From: VFJZ01 sp046598415
GTDB taxonomy: Bacteria > Actinomycetota > Thermoleophilia > Gaiellales > F1-60-MAGs149
DNA length: 64,000 bases
Assembly (NCBI GenBank): GCA_046598415.1
Contig: JBKJIG010000134.1
Location: forward strand, 1-64,000
Reading direction: 5' to 3'
Shown here in pieces: positions 33,570 to 43,525 of the stretch. The first letter of the stretch is position 1; each line of letters begins with the position of its first letter. The notes beneath the pieces were generated by a model that saw only the letters and a list, made by a program, of their open reading frames with translations, searched no databases and had not been told where the DNA came from. The position numbers and the translations under genes were made by a program.

Positions 33570-33606
33570 CCAACATGAGCTACCTGCAAGACCTTCGTCA
33601 TGTTGG
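33570..33606 (+). promoter_or_regulatory. Hairpin covering the PilZ start codon
   Basis: CCAACATGA (33570-33578) pairs with TCATGTTGG (33598-33606) around a 19-base loop. The right arm contains the ATG at 33600. In RNA this stem would hide the start codon. No Shine-Dalgarno sequence is seen in the loop. Confidence 0.55.
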
Positions 33607-34370
33607 ATCTGGATCCCGCCTCTCCCCCCGAGCAGGAGCCGCTTTCCGGAGCGGAGCTCGTGCACGTCTACGCCCGGCCCGGGGCGACGTGCACGGTCGC
33701 CGATGACCGCGGTGTCTGCATCGAGCTGCACGTCAAGGTCGCCTCGGGCGACGCCTTCGTCGCGTCGGCCATCCACGACCGTCTGCGACGTGGTTCCCGC
33801 GTCTCAGGGCGTCTGGACGACGGCGGCGTCGTCCAGACCCTGGTGTTCGCCGTCGAGGACATCGAGTCCACGGGCGGTGGCCGTGCCGATGGCCTGCTGC
33901 GGCTGATCGAGACGTCGGAGCGCGGCGACGAGCGCCGCGAAGCGCGTCACGACTTCGACGCGGCGGCACGGCTGACCGCCGCCGAGACGTTCGCTCCGGC
34001 CGTCGACGGGCGGGCGGCGACGGCGCGGATCGCCGACGTCTCGCGCTCCGGCGTGGCCTTCGTGTCCGATCGGCGCTTCGCGCCCGGCGAGAACCTCGAC
34101 CTGCACTTCGAGGACGAGGCCGGCGCCGCGATCCGCTGCCGCATCCAGGTGCTGCGCGTCGAGCGCGCCGTGTACGGCCGGACGCGCTACGCGGGCCGGG
34201 TGATGGCGATCGGCGAGATCGACCAGCTGCGGCTCGACCGCCTCTGCAACCGCTGCCGGCTGCGCGAGGAGGCCGCGGCGGAGGATGCGGCCGACGAGCT
34301 ACCGCTCCGTCAGATGCTCGCCGAGGGGCGCCGGCAGGGCGGCGTCCGCCGCCTCTTCGGCCGCGCCTGA
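33600..34370 (+). CDS. PilZ domain protein (c-di-GMP receptor)
   Basis: This 256-residue protein has a C-terminal PilZ domain with both c-di-GMP motifs: RREAR (112-116) and DVSRSG (146-151). The N-terminal 100 residues resemble the YcgR-type flagellar brake domain in layout only. It should bind c-di-GMP in the cytoplasm. The gene's last 72 bases overlap the convergent cytochrome gene. Confidence 0.85.
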   Translation: MLDLDPASPPEQEPLSGAELVHVYARPGATCTVADDRGVCIELHVKVASGDAFVASAIHDRLRRGSRVSGRLDDGGVVQTLVFAVEDIESTGGGRADGLLRLIETSERGDERREARHDFDAAARLTAAETFAPAVDGRAATARIADVSRSGVAFVSDRRFAPGENLDLHFEDEAGAAIRCRIQVLRVERAVYGRTRYAGRVMAIGEIDQLRLDRLCNRCRLREEAAAEDAADELPLRQMLAEGRRQGGVRRLFGRA

Positions 34371-35033
34371 CGCCGCCGCGGCGGCCTCGTCTGCCTCCAC
34401 CCACTTGCGGTGGTGCCGCCGGGCCCAATCGCGATCGACCGATCCGTTGGTCATGCCCGACAGCGCCGCGTTCGTGGCCGGATGCAGCAGCGCGAGATAC
34501 AGGTGCCCGCAGATCAGGAACGTGATCGCGAGCGTGGCCAGATCGTGCACGTGCACGCTGCCGGCGTACCGGTAGGTCGTGTCGCGCTCGCCCAGCCACA
34601 GCAGCACGCCCGAGGCGCCGAGCACGACCAGCAGCCCGAGCGTGACGGCGAGGTTGAGCTTCTGGCCGGCGTTGAAGCGCCCCTGCTCCGGCTCGCCCTC
34701 CCGGTTGAACAGCCGCCGGGGTCCGCCCTTGAGCCAGCGGATGTCGTCGTCGTCGAACCGGTCGGCCTGCTCGAGCATGCGGCCCAGCGCGCGGTGGTCG
34801 CCGAGGATGGTCAGCGCCAGCCAGCCCACGGGCAGGGCGATCGCGGCCCACAGGTGGAACATCTTCGCGGTCGGCCGGTCGAGGTACAGCGCGAGCGCGG
34901 GGAAGTAGAGGAAGGCGCCCGTCACCGTCATGGCGCCGGTGGTACCGGCCAGCCACCAGTGCGCCGCCCGCTCCGTCCAGCCGAAGCGGTGGATCGTGCC
35001 GGGCGCCTGGATCCGTTGTGGGGCGTCACGCAT
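34299..35033 (-). CDS. Cytochrome b561 / formate dehydrogenase gamma-like membrane subunit
   Basis: This 244-residue membrane protein has about four hydrophobic segments and histidines placed for heme: H in HRFGWTERAAHWW, FHLWAAIA and HVHDLATLAI...GHLYLALLH. It probably carries electrons between the quinone pool and the molybdopterin protein encoded just upstream. I chose the ATG at 35033. The C-terminal tail is alanine- and glutamate-rich and overlaps the PilZ gene. Confidence 0.8.
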   Translation of the reverse strand: MRDAPQRIQAPGTIHRFGWTERAAHWWLAGTTGAMTVTGAFLYFPALALYLDRPTAKMFHLWAAIALPVGWLALTILGDHRALGRMLEQADRFDDDDIRWLKGGPRRLFNREGEPEQGRFNAGQKLNLAVTLGLLVVLGASGVLLWLGERDTTYRYAGSVHVHDLATLAITFLICGHLYLALLHPATNAALSGMTNGSVDRDWARRHHRKWVEADEAAAAASGAAEEAADAALPAPLGEHLTER

Positions 35034-35230
35034 CGCGCCCGCCAGAGCCGTGAGGGCGGTGCGCGGGTGCCGAGCGGAAGGGCAGCGCCCTTTCCGAGGT
35101 GCCGGCGTACCGAAGCGCACCGGCAGGGTGGAGGCCGCCGGAGCGAAGCGACACGGCCGGAGCCCTGCCGGGGAGCGGCCCCATGGCTCCTGGCGGGATG
35201 CGATGCACACGTCCCACAGCGGATTCAGGC
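35034..35230. other. GC-rich spacer with inverted repeats
   Basis: The 197 bases between the molybdopterin gene and the cytochrome gene hold GAAGGGC-AG-CGCCCTTTC-like and TGCCGG...CCGGCA inverted repeats, but no coding signal, -10 or ribosome-binding site. An RNA element on the minus strand between the two cotranscribed genes is possible. Confidence 0.4.
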
Positions 35231-35923
35231 CTAACCGAGTCCATTGCTGTGACCGATCCAGGCGTCGACGTCATAGCCTCGCTCTTCCCAGTAGCCGGTC
35301 GACTCGGTGGCGTCGAAGCGGATGTCGGACAGCCACTTGACGCCCTTGTAGCCGTACATCGGCGGGATCACGACGCGCACCGGCGCTCCGTGCGCGCGGG
35401 TCAGCGGCAGGTCGTCCATGTGGGTCGCGATCAGGGTGTCGGGCAGCGTGAACTGGTCGGGCGCGAGGCCGTCGACGTACGGATCCTCCAGGGAGGAGAA
35501 CGTCACCTGTCGCAGGCCGGCCTTGGGCCGCACGAGGTCGATCAGCGTCTGCGGCCGCACGCCGCGCCACTTCACCTTCAGCACCGACCAGCCGGTCACG
35601 CAGTGGAAGTCGGACACCTGCTCGACGGTCGGCAGGGCCAGCAGCTCGGCATACGTCAGCTCGACCGGCTTCTCCACCTGGCCGCCGATCTTGAGGCGGT
35701 AGCCGACCGGGTCGAACACCGGCATCGGCGGGTTGACCGCGTAGATGCGCCAGCCCGACGTGGGCGCGATCTCGTTGACGACGGGGATCGCCCCGGCCAC
35801 GCCCGACATGGCGTTCGAGACGGCGTTCGAGAAGCGCGACGTGAGCGCGATGCCGCCGATGCCCGCGACGACGGTGCCGAGGAAGGCCGCACGGCCAAGC
35901 GGAATGCCGCGGTCGGAGTTCAC
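35231..35923 (-). CDS. Molybdopterin-dependent oxidoreductase (MsrP/sulfite oxidase fold)
   Basis: This 230-residue protein has the sulfite-oxidase fold of YedY/MsrP, with the molybdenum-ligand cysteine C108 in SDFHCVTGWS. The N-terminus (GRAAFLGTVVAGIGG) is a membrane anchor or signal, but only one arginine is present, not the RR pair of Tat signals. The cytochrome b gene follows on the same strand, so the pair forms an electron-transfer unit. The substrate is unknown: protein methionine sulfoxide or sulfite. GTG start. Confidence 0.82.
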   Translation of the reverse strand: MNSDRGIPLGRAAFLGTVVAGIGGIALTSRFSNAVSNAMSGVAGAIPVVNEIAPTSGWRIYAVNPPMPVFDPVGYRLKIGGQVEKPVELTYAELLALPTVEQVSDFHCVTGWSVLKVKWRGVRPQTLIDLVRPKAGLRQVTFSSLEDPYVDGLAPDQFTLPDTLIATHMDDLPLTRAHGAPVRVVIPPMYGYKGVKWLSDIRFDATESTGYWEERGYDVDAWIGHSNGLG

Positions 35924-35929
35924 GAGCTC

Positions 35930-35935
35930 AAGGTA
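35930..35935 (-). promoter_or_regulatory. -10 element, leaderless
   Basis: TACCTT on the minus strand ends 6 bases before the GTG at 35923. Confidence 0.45.
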
Positions 35936-36031
35936 TCGCGCGCGATCGCATTGTCACGGATCGTTCGCCGGTGTTCACCCTTTGGTTCGCTGCATCGCGC
36001 CTGCGGCGCCTTGGGATACCGTGGGAGCAGG

Positions 36032-37219
36032 ATGGATCTGCAGCTCGTCACCAGTGGCCAGTCGCACGGCCCGGGCATCGTCGCGATCGTCTCGGGCTTC
36101 CCCGCCGGGCTGGTCGTCGACCGCGACCGCATGCAGCGCGACCTTGCGCGGCGGCAGGCGGGCTACGGGCGCTCGCCGCGCCAGAAGATCGAGCAGGACA
36201 CCGCCGAGATCCTCGGCGGCATGCGCCACGCAAAGACGCTGGGTGGCCCGATCTCGCTGATGGTCGCCAACCGCGACCACGCCAACTGGGGCGCGGCGAT
36301 GAGCGCCTGGGAGGTCACGCAGGAGGAGCTCGACGCCGTCGCCACGCGTCGCTGGCGCAAGGTGAACGTGCCGCGGCCCGGCCACGCCGACCTGTCGGGC
36401 GTCATGAAGTACGAGCTCGACGACGTGCGCAACGTGCTGGAGCGCGCGTCGGCGCGTGAGACGTGTGCGCGCGTGGCCGTGGGTGCCATCGCGAAGGACC
36501 TGCTGACGCTGCTCGGCATCGAGGTGCTCGGCCACGTGGTGCAGGTGGGCGACGTGAAGGCCGACCGGCAGCCCGACCTGACCGCAGCCGATTTCGCGCG
36601 TCGTGCCGACTCGCAGCTGGAGTGCCTCGACGCGGCGGCCGAGCAGAAGATGCTGGCCGCGATCGACGACGCCAAGCGCGACCAGGATACGCTCGGCGGC
36701 ATCGTCGAGGTGCGCATCTTCGGCTGCCCGCCAGGCCTCGGCTCGCACACCGAGCCGCGGCTGCGGCTCGACGCGCGCCTCGGTTCCGCGGCGCTTGCGA
36801 TCCAGGCGATGAAGGGCGTCGAGATCGGCGACGCGTTCGCGAACGCCGCCCTGCGCGGCTCGGCGGTGCACGACGAGCTGGAGTTCGACGACTCGTCGTT
36901 TCGCCGCCGCACCAACCGCGCCGGTGGTCTCGAGGGCGGCATGTCGAACGGCGAGCCGATCGTCGTGCGCATCGCGATGAAGCCGCTGCCGACGTTGATG
37001 AAGCCGCTCCGGACGGCCACCATCGACACGTTCGAGGATGCGATGGCGCTGGTCGAGCGCTCCGACACCACCGCGATCGCGGCCGCCGCCGTCGTGGCCG
37101 AGGCGGTGCTGGCCTTCGAGGTCGCCCGCTGCGTGCGCGAGAAGTTCGGCGGCGACTCCGTCGGCGACCTGCTCGCCGCGCACCGCGCGTACCTGGCGCG
37201 CATTCCCTGGATGCCGTGA
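36032..37219 (+). CDS. aroC: Chorismate synthase
   Basis: This 395-residue FMN-dependent enzyme makes chorismate from EPSP. It has SGQSHGPGIVAIVSGFPAG at the N-terminus, RPGHADLSG, and SNGEPIVVRIAMKP near the C-terminus. GGGAGCAGG precedes the ATG. It heads aroC-aroKB-aroQ-efp-accB-accC, with coupled stops and starts. Confidence 0.95.
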   Translation: MDLQLVTSGQSHGPGIVAIVSGFPAGLVVDRDRMQRDLARRQAGYGRSPRQKIEQDTAEILGGMRHAKTLGGPISLMVANRDHANWGAAMSAWEVTQEELDAVATRRWRKVNVPRPGHADLSGVMKYELDDVRNVLERASARETCARVAVGAIAKDLLTLLGIEVLGHVVQVGDVKADRQPDLTAADFARRADSQLECLDAAAEQKMLAAIDDAKRDQDTLGGIVEVRIFGCPPGLGSHTEPRLRLDARLGSAALAIQAMKGVEIGDAFANAALRGSAVHDELEFDDSSFRRRTNRAGGLEGGMSNGEPIVVRIAMKPLPTLMKPLRTATIDTFEDAMALVERSDTTAIAAAAVVAEAVLAFEVARCVREKFGGDSVGDLLAAHRAYLARIPWMP

Positions 37220-38688
37220 CCAGGCTCGTCCTCGTCGGGTTCATGGGCTCCGGCAAGTCGACGGTCGGCCGGCTGCTGGCCGAGCGCCGCGGCGTGCCGT
37301 TCGCCGACGCCGACGACGAGATCGAGCGCACGGCCGGGCGCACGATCCCCGACATCTTCGAGCGTGACGGCGAGGCGGCGTTCCGCGAGATCGAGGCTGC
37401 CGCCATCGCGCGGCTGCTGGACGGCGACGCGGGCGTGCTCGCCCTCGGCGGCGGCGCGCTGCGCGGTCGGACAGCGGCCCTCGTGCGCGGGCGCTGCACG
37501 CTGGTGTGGCTCGACGTGTCGGCCGACACCGCCTGGCAGCGGGTCGAGCCGGAGAGCGCCCACCGGCCGCTGGCCCGCGACGAGGGCTCCTTCCGGACGC
37601 TGCACGCCGAGCGCCGGTCGGGGTATGCGGAGGCCTGCGACGTGCAGGTCGACGGCTCGCCGGCACCCGCGGTCGTGGCGGCGTCGATCGTCGTCGCCGC
37701 GCGCTGCCGGCCGGGCGCCATCGCGACGCTCGACGACGTGATCGGCGATCGCCGGGCCGCGGTGATCGTCGACGACGCCGTCGCGACGCTGGCCCCGGCG
37801 ACGGCCGCCGACACGATCGTGGTGCCCGGCGGCGAGCGCGCCAAGTCGATCCGCCAGCTGGACGACCTGTGGCGCGGCCTCGCCGCTGCCGAGCTGGAGC
37901 GCTGCGACGTCGTGGTCGCCATCGGCGGCGGCGCCGTCACCGACGTCGCCGGGTTCGCGGCGGCCACCTTCCGCCGCGGCCTGGCGTGGATCGCGGTGCC
38001 GACGACGCTGGTCGGCCAGGTCGATGCGGCGATCGGCGGCAAGACCGCCATCGATGTCGCCGCGAAGAACGACGTCGGCGCGTTCCACCTGCCCGAGGCC
38101 GTGATCGCCGATCCCGTGGTGCTCGAGACGCTGCCCGGGCGCGAGTGGGCGGCCGGGTTCGCCGAGGTCGTCAAGACGGCGCTGCTGGCCGGCGGCCGAC
38201 TGTGGGAGATCGTGCGCGCCTGGCAGCCGGGCTTGGGGGAGGTCGGGCAGCGCACCGAGCTGGTGCGCCTCACCGCCGCCTACAAGGCGCGCGTGGTGGG
38301 CGAGGATCCCACCGAGCAGGGCCTGCGCGCGGTGCTGAACCTGGGCCACACGATCGGCCACGGCGTCGAGGCGGCGGCCGGCTACGGCGAGCTGCTCCAC
38401 GGCGAGGCGGTTGCGATCGGGCTGCTCGCAGCGCTGCGCCTGTCGGTCGAGCTGCGCGGCCTGGACGACGCCGTCCTGGGCGAGACGCAGCAGATCCTGG
38501 AGCGCGCGGGACTGCCCACGCGGGCCACCGGACTGACCGCCGCCGACGTGCAGGCGGCCATGCGCGGCGACAAGAAGCGGACCGGCGGTCGTCCCCGGCT
38601 GGTGCTGCTCGATGCGGTCGGATCGCCCGTGTTCGGCATCGACCCTGGGGACGACCCGCTGATGCGGGCTGTAGCATCAGCCCTGTGA
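37216..38688 (+). CDS. aroKB: Shikimate kinase fused to 3-dehydroquinate synthase
   Basis: This 490-residue fusion has shikimate kinase at residues 1-165 (P-loop GFMGSGKST, DADDEIE) and 3-dehydroquinate synthase from about 170 on (VPGGERAKS, AIGGGAVTDVAGFAAAT, metal histidines in NLGHTIGHGVE and LLHGEAVAIG). It thus performs the second and fifth steps of the shikimate route in one chain. The GTG overlaps the aroC stop. In most bacteria the two are adjacent but separate. Confidence 0.93.
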   Translation: MTRLVLVGFMGSGKSTVGRLLAERRGVPFADADDEIERTAGRTIPDIFERDGEAAFREIEAAAIARLLDGDAGVLALGGGALRGRTAALVRGRCTLVWLDVSADTAWQRVEPESAHRPLARDEGSFRTLHAERRSGYAEACDVQVDGSPAPAVVAASIVVAARCRPGAIATLDDVIGDRRAAVIVDDAVATLAPATAADTIVVPGGERAKSIRQLDDLWRGLAAAELERCDVVVAIGGGAVTDVAGFAAATFRRGLAWIAVPTTLVGQVDAAIGGKTAIDVAAKNDVGAFHLPEAVIADPVVLETLPGREWAAGFAEVVKTALLAGGRLWEIVRAWQPGLGEVGQRTELVRLTAAYKARVVGEDPTEQGLRAVLNLGHTIGHGVEAAAGYGELLHGEAVAIGLLAALRLSVELRGLDDAVLGETQQILERAGLPTRATGLTAADVQAAMRGDKKRTGGRPRLVLLDAVGSPVFGIDPGDDPLMRAVASAL

Positions 38689-39134
38689 TCGCCGTCCTGA
38701 ACGGCGTCAATCTGAACCTTCTGGGGCGACGCGACCCCGAGCTTTACGGTTCGCTGACGCTCTCCAACCTCGAATCGAAGATCTACAAGTGGTCGCGGGA
38801 GAGCGGTACCACCGCGCGCTGCTTCCAGACGAATCACGAGGGCGCGTTCGTCGACAACCTCCACGAGGCGGTCGGCTGGGCAACGCACGGCATGGCCGTC
38901 AACCCGGGCGCCTGGACGCACTACTCCTACGCCATCCGCGACGCGATCGAGTACGTCGTCGAGCAGGGCGTCGAGGTCGTCGAGGTGCACCTGTCCGACA
39001 TCGAGGCGCGCGAGGACTTCCGGCGCCACTCGGTGCTCGAGGGCATCGTCTCGCACCGCATCAAGGGCGAGGGCCCCGATGGCTACCGGCAGGCGATCGA
39101 ATGGCTCACCCGCGAAGGCTCCACGATAGGCTGA
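38685..39134 (+). CDS. aroQ: 3-dehydroquinate dehydratase, type II
   Basis: This 149-residue type II enzyme has NGVNLNLLGRRDPELYG with the catalytic tyrosine, QTNHEGAFVDNLHEA, and VNPGAWTHYS. It converts 3-dehydroquinate to 3-dehydroshikimate, the step between AroB and AroE. The GTG start overlaps the aroKB stop. Confidence 0.95.
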   Translation: MIAVLNGVNLNLLGRRDPELYGSLTLSNLESKIYKWSRESGTTARCFQTNHEGAFVDNLHEAVGWATHGMAVNPGAWTHYSYAIRDAIEYVVEQGVEVVEVHLSDIEAREDFRRHSVLEGIVSHRIKGEGPDGYRQAIEWLTREGSTIG

Positions 39135-39142
39135 GTGACCGA

Positions 39143-39709
39143 ATGGCCGAGATGGTGTCCACCAACCAGTTCAAGAACGGCATGCACGTCGACGTGGAGG
39201 GAACCGTCTACCGCATCGTCGAGTTCCAGCACGTGAAGCCGGGCAAGGGCGGCGCGTTCGTGCGCACCAAGCTGAAGGCGTTCACGTCGGGCGCCGTCAT
39301 CGAGCGCACGTTCCGGGCCGGCGAGAAGTTCCAGCGCATCATCACCAGCTACGAGGACGTGCAGTACCTGTACGAGGACGGCGACGACGTCGTGCTGATG
39401 GACGTCGCCACCTACGACCAGGTGCATCTCGCCAAGGTGAAGGTGGCCGAGGAGCTGCCCTGGATGAAGGTCGGCGACACCGTGCAGCTGGTGTCGGTCG
39501 ACGGCACGCCGGCCACGGTGCAGCTGCCCGCGTCGGTCGAGCTCGCGGTCACCGACACCGAGCCCGGCGTCAAGGGCGACACGGTCTCGAACGTCACCAA
39601 GGCGGCCACGCTGGAGACCGGCGCGAACGTGCAGGTGCCGCTGTTCGTGAACGTCGGCGATCGCGTGAAGGTCGATACGCGCGAAGGCCGCTACATCTCG
39701 CGCGCCTGA
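39143..39709 (+). CDS. efp: Elongation factor P
   Basis: This 188-residue three-domain factor relieves ribosome stalling at polyproline. The modifiable-loop region reads KPGKGGAFVRTKLK, and the C-terminal domain ends KVDTREGRYISRA. The ATG at 39143 gives the usual length; the ATG at 39152 is a close alternative. It lies in the common efp-accB-accC order. Confidence 0.95.
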   Translation: MAEMVSTNQFKNGMHVDVEGTVYRIVEFQHVKPGKGGAFVRTKLKAFTSGAVIERTFRAGEKFQRIITSYEDVQYLYEDGDDVVLMDVATYDQVHLAKVKVAEELPWMKVGDTVQLVSVDGTPATVQLPASVELAVTDTEPGVKGDTVSNVTKAATLETGANVQVPLFVNVGDRVKVDTREGRYISRA

Positions 39710-39718
39710 CGTGACGCC

Positions 39719-41487
39719 GTGACCCGACTCATCGACACGACGCTCCGCCTGCTGGGGCAGGAGCCGCTCGCCGGGCGCATCCCGACCGGGCGCCTGCTCG
39801 ACCTGTGCTCCGAGCTGGACGAGGTCGGCTACCACGCGCTCGAGGTGTCGGGCGGCGGGTGCTTCCGCGAGGCCATCGTGCGCGGCGTCGAGAGCCCCTG
39901 GGAGCGCATCCGCCTGTACCGCCAGCGCGCCACGCGCACGCCGCTCGTGATGGCGCTGCGCGGCACGTTCCTGGTCGGCGCGCGACCCGCCAAGGACGAC
40001 CTGGTGCGGCGCTTCATCCTCTGCGCCGCCGAGTCGGGCATCGACATCTTCCGGCTGCACGACCCGCTCAACGACGCCAACGACCTGGCCGTGCCGGCCG
40101 AGGCCATCCGCGAGGCCGGGGGGCGGCTGTACGCCGGCCTCGTCTACGCCGACGCGCCGGGCGGCGACGACGACTTCCTGGTCGAGCGCGCCCGCCGCCT
40201 GCGCGAGCTGGGCGCCGACCGGATCATGCTCCACGACCCCGCCGGCCGGCTCGAGCCCGCCGCCGCGGCGACGCTCGTGAAGCGTTTGCACGAGGCCGCC
40301 GGCGTGCCCGTCGGCCTCTACTGCCAGGGGCCCGGCGGCACCGCGCTCGCCGTCTCGCTGGAGGCCGCCCGCGCGGGCGCCGACCCGGTCGCGACGGCCG
40401 CCTACCCGGTGGCGATCGGCGCGTATCGCGCCAGCGCCGAGCTGTTCTCGCAGGCGCTCGCGGGCGTCGGCGGCGACCCCGGCCTCGACCTCGACCGGGC
40501 GTGGGAGATCGCGACTTCGATCGACGAGCTGCTCGGCGCCGGCTCGGCCGTGCCCCGCGTGTCGCCGCACGTGTCGCTGCTGGCGGCGCTGAACCGGGTC
40601 AACTCGGGCCTGATCGCCAACCTCGAGCGCCGGCTCACGCACCTCGACGCGTCCGACCGGCTGAACGAGGTGCTGGAGGAGTTCCACGTCGTCCGGGCCG
40701 AGATCGGCTTCCCGCCGACCGCATCGCCCGTCGGCACGCTGATCGTGCGCCAGGCCGTCGACCACGTGCTGTCCGGCCAGCGCTGGACGTCGATGACCGA
40801 GGAGATGCGCCAACTGGTGCTCGGCGAGTGGGGGCAGACGCCCGGCACCATCTCCGAGGAGGCCATCGCCGCCGCCCGCGCGCAGGATCCGGCCCGCGAC
40901 CAGATCGAGGTGCCCGGGCTGGACGTCGCCCGTGCCCAGGCCGACGGCATCGCCAGCTCCGAAGAGGAGCTGTGCCTGGTCGCGCTGTTCGGCGACGACG
41001 CCCGCGCGCTGATCGAACGCGTCCGCGGCCGCGACTTCCCCAACGCCGCCATCGCCCGCACCGCCGACGCCGGCGAGGCCGAGCGCGTGCGCCGGCTGGT
41101 CGAGATCCTCGAGGACTCGGGCGCTGGCGAGCTGACCGTCGAGGACGGGGGCACGCGCATCACCGTGCGCAAGCAGGAGGACCAGGCGCTTCTGCCCGTT
41201 GCCGTCGCCGCGGCACCCGCCAACTCGGTCGTGCCGCCGCCCGCTGCACCCGCCGGCGTGGTCATCGAGAGTCCGATCGTCGGTAACTTCTACCGCGCGC
41301 CCGCTCCCGGCGAGGCGGCATTCGTGGCCGTCGGCGACCACATCGAGGTCGGCCAGCCGCTCTGCCTGCTCGAGGCGATGAAGCTGTTCAACGAGCTGAA
41401 GTCGGAACACGCCGGCGTGATCTCCAAGGTCCTGGTCGAAGATGGGACGGCGGTCGAGTTCGGCCAGCCGCTGTTCGAGCTGGAGCC

Positions 41488-41491
<4 letters not shown>
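39719..41491 (+). CDS. accB: AccB-type biotin carrier with N-terminal carboxyltransferase-like domain
   Basis: This 590-residue protein is a fusion. Residues 1-450 are a TIM-barrel carboxyltransferase domain like those of pyruvate carboxylase or oxaloacetate decarboxylase (SPWERIRLYRQ, SGIDIFRLHDPLNDAND). Residues 455-590 are AccB, with EAMKL and biotin lysine K555. The expected metal ligands are missing: D of RDxHQ is L11, K of KDMAG is H172, and HxH is Y201-C-Q203. The barrel probably cannot perform metal-dependent carboxyl transfer. The gene lies in the usual accB place before accC. GTG start. Confidence 0.85.
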
Positions 41492-42845
<1,354 letters not shown>

Positions 42846-42849
<4 letters not shown>

Positions 42850-42899
42850 GCGAGCACCCGGATCGCCGCGCCGAGGGCCGCGTTGCGGTGCTGCGATGA
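42846..42899 (+). CDS. 17-codon mini-gene linking accC to nusB
   Basis: ATG at 42846 overlaps the accC stop, and TGA at 42897-42899 overlaps the nusB ATG, both as ATGA. The peptide would be MSEHPDRRAEGRVAVLR. The double overlap fits a chain of reinitiating ribosomes. Whether the peptide itself has a role is unknown; the arrangement could also be chance. Confidence 0.45.
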
Positions 42900-43306
42900 G
42901 CGCCTCCCGCCGGCAGGCGCGCCGCGTCGCGCTGGTGCTGCTGTACCAGCACGACGTGACCGGCCACGACCTGCCCGAGCTGTACGCGGCGTACGAGGCC
43001 GACGCCCGCTCGCCGGTGCCGCCCTACGCGCAGGAGCTGGTCGAGTCGGTGCTGGAGGATCCGGGCCGGCTCGACATGCTGATCGCCGAGCACGCCACCG
43101 GCTGGACGGTCGACCGCATCGCGGCCATCGAGCGAGCCGCGCTGCGCATCGCCGTGCTGGAGCTGGCCGAGAAGCCCGACATCCCCGCGTCCGTCGCCAT
43201 CGACGAGGCCGTCCGCCTCACCAAACGGTATGCGTCGCCTGAGGCCGCGATCTTCGTGAACGGCATTCTCGGAGGCGTAGCGCGAGCGCTCGGCGTGGGC
43301 CGGTAG
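42896..43306 (+). CDS. nusB: Transcription antitermination factor NusB
   Basis: This 136-residue all-helical RNA-binding protein acts in rRNA antitermination. It starts with the arginine-rich SRRQARRVALVLLYQHDV, carries RIAAIERAALRIAVLEL and ends with the family segment FVNGILGGVAR. It follows the 17-codon mini-gene. Confidence 0.92.
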   Translation: MSASRRQARRVALVLLYQHDVTGHDLPELYAAYEADARSPVPPYAQELVESVLEDPGRLDMLIAEHATGWTVDRIAAIERAALRIAVLELAEKPDIPASVAIDEAVRLTKRYASPEAAIFVNGILGGVARALGVGR

Positions 43307-43309
43307 CCT
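43304..43309 (+). promoter_or_regulatory. Possible internal -10
   Basis: TAGCCT begins with the nusB stop codon and ends 6 bases before the GTG at 43316. It may be chance, but the spacing matches the leaderless pattern seen elsewhere in the window. Confidence 0.3.
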
Positions 43310-43315
43310 GTAGGC

Positions 43316-43525
43316 GTGGACGACCGCATCGACCACCTGAAGTCGCTGCTCGATCGCCTCGAGGAGGCCCGGGCGCGGCTCGAGGCGGCACCCGATGCAG
43401 CCACGGCGGCCGACGTGCTGGGTGAGCTGAACGATGTCGCACAGGAGGTCTCGGCCGAGGTCGAGCGCCAGCGCCGGGCCGTCGCCGACGACGAGGGCGA
43501 CGACGCCCAGCTCGGGCTGCTGTGA
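43316..43525 (+). CDS. Small coiled-coil protein at the xseB position
   Basis: This 69-residue, highly charged helical protein (HLKSLLDRLEEARARLE) lies between nusB and ispA where many genomes have xseB, the small subunit of exonuclease VII. The sequence is not clearly XseB, and no xseA is in the window. Its stop overlaps the ispA start as TGATG. Confidence 0.6.
   Translation: MDDRIDHLKSLLDRLEEARARLEAAPDAATAADVLGELNDVAQEVSAEVERQRRAVADDEGDDAQLGLL

Noticed and set aside
35034..35230. Molybdenum-cofactor or cobalamin riboswitch between the molybdopterin and cytochrome genes
   Set aside because: Inverted repeats exist, but I could not match the conserved core of either riboswitch. It is also after, not before, the molybdopterin gene.
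36163..38400. 745-codon minus-strand frame opposite aroC and aroKB
   Set aside because: Both plus-strand genes are certain; the minus translation has no domain and typical shadow composition.
43316..43525. xseB assignment
   Set aside because: Only the position fits; the sequence lacks a clear XseB pattern and xseA is not seen, so it is left unnamed.
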